A stretch of 8,565 nt of DNA, taken from the NCBI GenBank assembly GCA_947500965.1, contig CANMWW010000064.1, positions 1-8,565 of the forward strand, read 5' to 3'. This document shows positions 4,707-8,565 of the stretch, one piece after another. How positions within the stretch are numbered: the first letter of the stretch is position 1; the number at the start of each line of letters is the position of its first letter. The notes below the pieces were generated by a model. The model was given only the letters and a program-made list of their open reading frames with translations. It did not search any database and had not been told where the DNA came from. The stretch comes from Alphaproteobacteria bacterium. GTDB lineage: Bacteria > Pseudomonadota > Alphaproteobacteria > CACIAM-22H2. The translations under genes were made by a program, and so were the position numbers.

Positions 4707-4718
4707 TCGCAGCCGCCC

Positions 4719-5837
4719 ATGAAGCTCACGATCGAACGCAGCGCGCTGCTCAAGGCGCTCGCCCATGTGCAGAGCGTCGTCGAGCGCCGCAACACGATCC
4801 CCATCCTCGCCAACGTCCTGCTCGACGCGCAGAAGCCGCGCCTGTCGCTGGCCGCGACCGACATGGACATCGCGATCCTCGAGAACGTCCCCGCGGACGT
4901 GGCGAAGGGCGGCACGATCACCGTTCCCGCGCACACGCTCTACGAGATCGTGCGCAAGCTGCCCGAGGGCAGCCAGGTCGTCCTCGAGACGATCGGCGAC
5001 AAGGGCCAGGTGAGCCTGCGCGCGGGCCGCTCGAGCTTCGCGCTCGCGAGCCTTCCCGCCGACGACTTCCCGCGCATGACCGGCGGCGAGCTGCCGCACC
5101 AGTTCGAGCTCGCCTCCGCCGAGCTCAAGGGGCTGATCGACCGCACCCGCTTCGCGATCTCCACCGAGGAGACGCGCTACTACCTCAACGGCATCTACCT
5201 GCATGCGGGCCAGGCCGGCGGCATCCGCGTGCTGCGCGCGGTCGCCACCGACGGCCATCGCCTCGCGCGCGTGGAGATGGCGCTGCCCGCCGGCGCCGAG
5301 GAGATCCCGGGCGTCATCCTGCCGCGCAAGACGGTGATCGAGCTGCACAAGCTGATCGCCGAGACCGACGCGCCGGTGCAGGTGTCGCTGTCCTCGTCGA
5401 AGGTGCGCTTCGCCGTCGGCGACGTGACGCTGACCTCGAAGCTGATCGACGGCACCTTCCCCGACTACGAGCGCGTCATCCCCACCGGCAACGACAAGGT
5501 GATGGAGGTCGACCGCGCCGAGTTCACCGCCGCCGTCGACCGCGTGGCGACGATCTCGACCGACAAGTCGCGCGCCGTGAAGCTCTCGCTGGGCCGCAAC
5601 CTCCTCACGCTCACCGCGTCGAGCCCCGACGCCGGCGCCGCCGAGGAGGAGATCGCCGTGCGCTATTCCGGCGCGGCGATCGAGATCGGCTTCAACGCGC
5701 GCTACCTCCTCGACATCGCCGAGCAGATCGAGGGCGAGGGCGCGCGCTTCCGCATGGCCGATGCGGCGGCGCCGACCCTGGTCGAGGACATCGCAGATCA
5801 GAGCGCGCTCTACGTCCTCATGCCGATGCGCGTGTGA
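4719..5837 (+). CDS. dnaN: DNA polymerase III subunit beta (sliding clamp), 372 aa
   Basis: The beta clamp forms a ring-shaped dimer that tethers DNA polymerase III to the template and recruits other replication and repair proteins. It begins MKLTIERSALLKALAHVQSVVERR with NTIPILANVLL close behind, the standard opening. Three clamp domains of about 120 residues each follow (roughly 1-122, 123-245, 246-372). Recognisable segments are ATDMDI, TRFAISTEETRYYLNGIYLH, ATDGHRLA and LIDGTFPDYERVIP. The C-terminus ends LYVLMPMRV, which closes against the next subunit. Length is normal. The ATG at 4719 is chosen by homology: the open frame extends upstream to 4578 but that part is the structured leader. 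The ribosome-binding site AGGG (4703-4706) is weak and 12 nt from the ATG. recF begins 5 bp after the stop, so the two are in one operon. Confidence 0.97.
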   Translation: MKLTIERSALLKALAHVQSVVERRNTIPILANVLLDAQKPRLSLAATDMDIAILENVPADVAKGGTITVPAHTLYEIVRKLPEGSQVVLETIGDKGQVSLRAGRSSFALASLPADDFPRMTGGELPHQFELASAELKGLIDRTRFAISTEETRYYLNGIYLHAGQAGGIRVLRAVATDGHRLARVEMALPAGAEEIPGVILPRKTVIELHKLIAETDAPVQVSLSSSKVRFAVGDVTLTSKLIDGTFPDYERVIPTGNDKVMEVDRAEFTAAVDRVATISTDKSRAVKLSLGRNLLTLTASSPDAGAAEEEIAVRYSGAAIEIGFNARYLLDIAEQIEGEGARFRMADAAAPTLVEDIADQSALYVLMPMRV

Positions 5838-5842
5838 GGCGG

Positions 5843-7014
5843 ATGGCCGCTGTCGCGCGCGCGACGGAGGAGGCGAAGCCGGGCGCGCGCCCGGCCGACG
5901 CCGTGCTGCGGCTGACGCTCGACGCGTTCCGCTGCTACGACCGGCTGCGCGTCGAGCCGGGCACCGGCCCCATCGTCCTCTGCGGCCCCAACGGCGCGGG
6001 CAAGACCGCGCTGCTCGAGGCGGTGTCGATGCTGGCGCCGGGCCGCGGCCTGCGCCGTGCCGCGCCGGCCGAGCTCGCGCGGCGGCCGCGCGACGGCGCC
6101 GCCGCCCGCCCCTGGTCGATCGCCGCGCAGGTGGCCTGCGCCGATGGCGAGGTCGACATCGGCACCGGCCAGGACCCGGAGGGCGGCGAGCGCCGCGTCG
6201 TGCGCATCGACGGCCGCCCGGCGCGCGGGCAGAAGTCGCTCGCTGAGCGCCTCGCCATCGCCTGGGCGACGCCCGAGCAGGACCGGCTCTTCCTCGACGG
6301 CCCCTCCGGCCGGCGGCGCTTCCTCGACCGCCTCGTCCTTGGCTTCGCGCCGGGCCACGCGGCCGAGCTCGCCGCCTACGAGCACTGCATGCGCGAGCGC
6401 GCGCGGCTGCTGGCCGAGGGCAAGGGCGACGATTCCTGGCTCGGCGCGCTCGAGGACGGCATGGCGCGCCACGGCATCGCGGTCGCCGCGACGCGCGCGG
6501 CGATCGTCGCGCGGCTCGACGCCGCGGCCGCCGCGGGCGGCGGCCCCTTCCCCGCCGCGCGCCTCGCGCTGGAGGGCGACAGCGACCGCATGCTGCGCGC
6601 GATGCCCGCGCTCGAGGCCGAGGAGCGGCTGCGCGCCGCCCTCGCCGCCGCGCGCGGCGCCGACGCCGCGCATGGCGGCGCCTCCCATGGCCCGCATCGC
6701 AGCGACCTCTGCGTGCGCTTCGCGCAGAAGGACATCGCCGCCGAGGAAGGCTCGACCGGCGAGCAGAAGGCGCTGGTCCTCTCGATCGTGCTCGCGAACG
6801 CGCGCGCGCTGGCAGCCGAGCGCGGCAGGCCGCCGGTCCTCCTGCTCGACGAGGTCGTCGCGCATCTCGACCGCGCGCGCCGCGCGGCCTTCGCCGACGA
6901 GGTCTGCGCGCTCGGCGCGCAGGCCTGGCTCACCGGCACCGACGACGACCTTTTCCAGGGGCTGCGCGGGCGCGCGCAGTTCTTCCGCATCCTCGATTCC
7001 AGCGTGGCAAGGGC

Positions 7015-7018
<4 letters not shown>
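5843..7018 (+). CDS. recF: DNA replication and repair protein RecF, 391 aa
   Basis: RecF is an SMC-like ATPase that with RecO and RecR loads RecA at single-strand gaps and helps stalled forks restart. Walker A is GPNGAGKT (48-55), reached through LRLTLDAFRCYDRLRVEPG. The conserved PEQDRLFLDGPSGRRRFLDRL runs from 144 to 164, the ABC-type signature STGEQKALVLS from 304 to 314, and Walker B VLLLDEVVAHLD from 332 to 343. Length is near the family's usual 360-400. The ATG at 5843 is 5 bp past the dnaN stop, with GAGG (5836-5839) overlapping that stop. This start adds about 20 Ala/Pro/Glu-rich residues before family homology begins. A GTG at 5903 sits exactly at the homology boundary, behind GGAGGAGG (5866-5873) and an 18-bp palindrome, so a shorter 371-aa form is possible. 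The stop overlaps the gyrB start by 4 bp. Confidence 0.94.
5878..5895. repeat. Perfect 18-bp palindrome inside the 5' end of recF
   Basis: GCCGGGCGC (5878-5886) is followed directly by its reverse complement GCGCCCGGC (5887-5895). As RNA it gives a 7-bp stem with a 4-nt loop. It lies between a strong Shine-Dalgarno-like GGAGGAGG (5866-5873) and an in-frame GTG (5903) where RecF homology starts. It could be incidental GC-rich coding sequence or part of an internal start. Confidence 0.5.

Positions 7019-8565
<1,547 letters not shown>

Noticed and set aside
4578..4718. N-terminal extension of DnaN in the open frame upstream of 4719
   Set aside because: The clamp family begins at MKLTIERS. The upstream frame is explained by the structured leader and has no ribosome-binding site.

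Overview
This window is a high-GC (roughly 70%) stretch of a bacterial chromosome around the replication-initiator gene dnaA. Every complete gene lies on the + strand. The order enoyl-CoA hydratase, rpsT, (rhodanese), dnaA, (pcp), dnaN, recF, gyrB points to an alphaproteobacterium, most likely Rhodospirillales or a relative. The rpsT-dnaA neighbourhood is typical of that class, and dnaA-dnaN-recF-gyrB is the ancestral bacterial cluster. The taxonomic call is an inference from synteny, codon use and protein style, not from a search.

Layout. 1-290 is the 3' end of a small unidentified gene. 333-1109 is a complete crotonase-family enoyl-CoA hydratase, followed by an alternating-CG hairpin. rpsT (1236-1502) has its own good sigma-70 promoter. 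A 416-bp gap (1503-1918) holds several short inverted repeats, an A/T block and a plausible promoter for the next unit. That unit is a rhodanese-like sulfurtransferase (1919-2377) followed after 16 bp by dnaA (2394-3794). A 40-bp gap that is almost entirely one hairpin leads to pcp, pyroglutamyl peptidase I (3835-4503). A candidate terminator, an extended -10 promoter and an unusually structured leader precede dnaN (4719-5837). recF (5843-7018) starts 5 bp after dnaN, and gyrB (7015 to the window end, incomplete) overlaps recF by 4 bp, so dnaN-recF-gyrB looks like one translationally coupled operon.

How the genes fit together. DnaA opens the origin, DnaN is the polymerase III sliding clamp, RecF acts at gaps and stalled forks, and GyrB is the ATPase subunit of gyrase. 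S20 belongs to the small ribosomal subunit. The hydratase, the rhodanese and Pcp are metabolic genes interleaved with this replication set.

The most notable non-coding signal is the dnaN 5' leader (about 4576-4718). Three perfect helices of 11, 12 and 9 bp nest as a closed three-way junction directly upstream of the dnaN ribosome-binding site, just downstream of an extended -10 promoter. This looks like a cis-regulatory RNA, or possibly a DNA cruciform element. Other points are the insertion of pcp between dnaA and dnaN, the hairpin that fills the dnaA-pcp gap, a GANTC site on the putative dnaA-operon promoter, and a possible second start of recF behind an 18-bp palindrome. No mobile element, CRISPR array, tRNA, rRNA or recognisable replication origin was seen.
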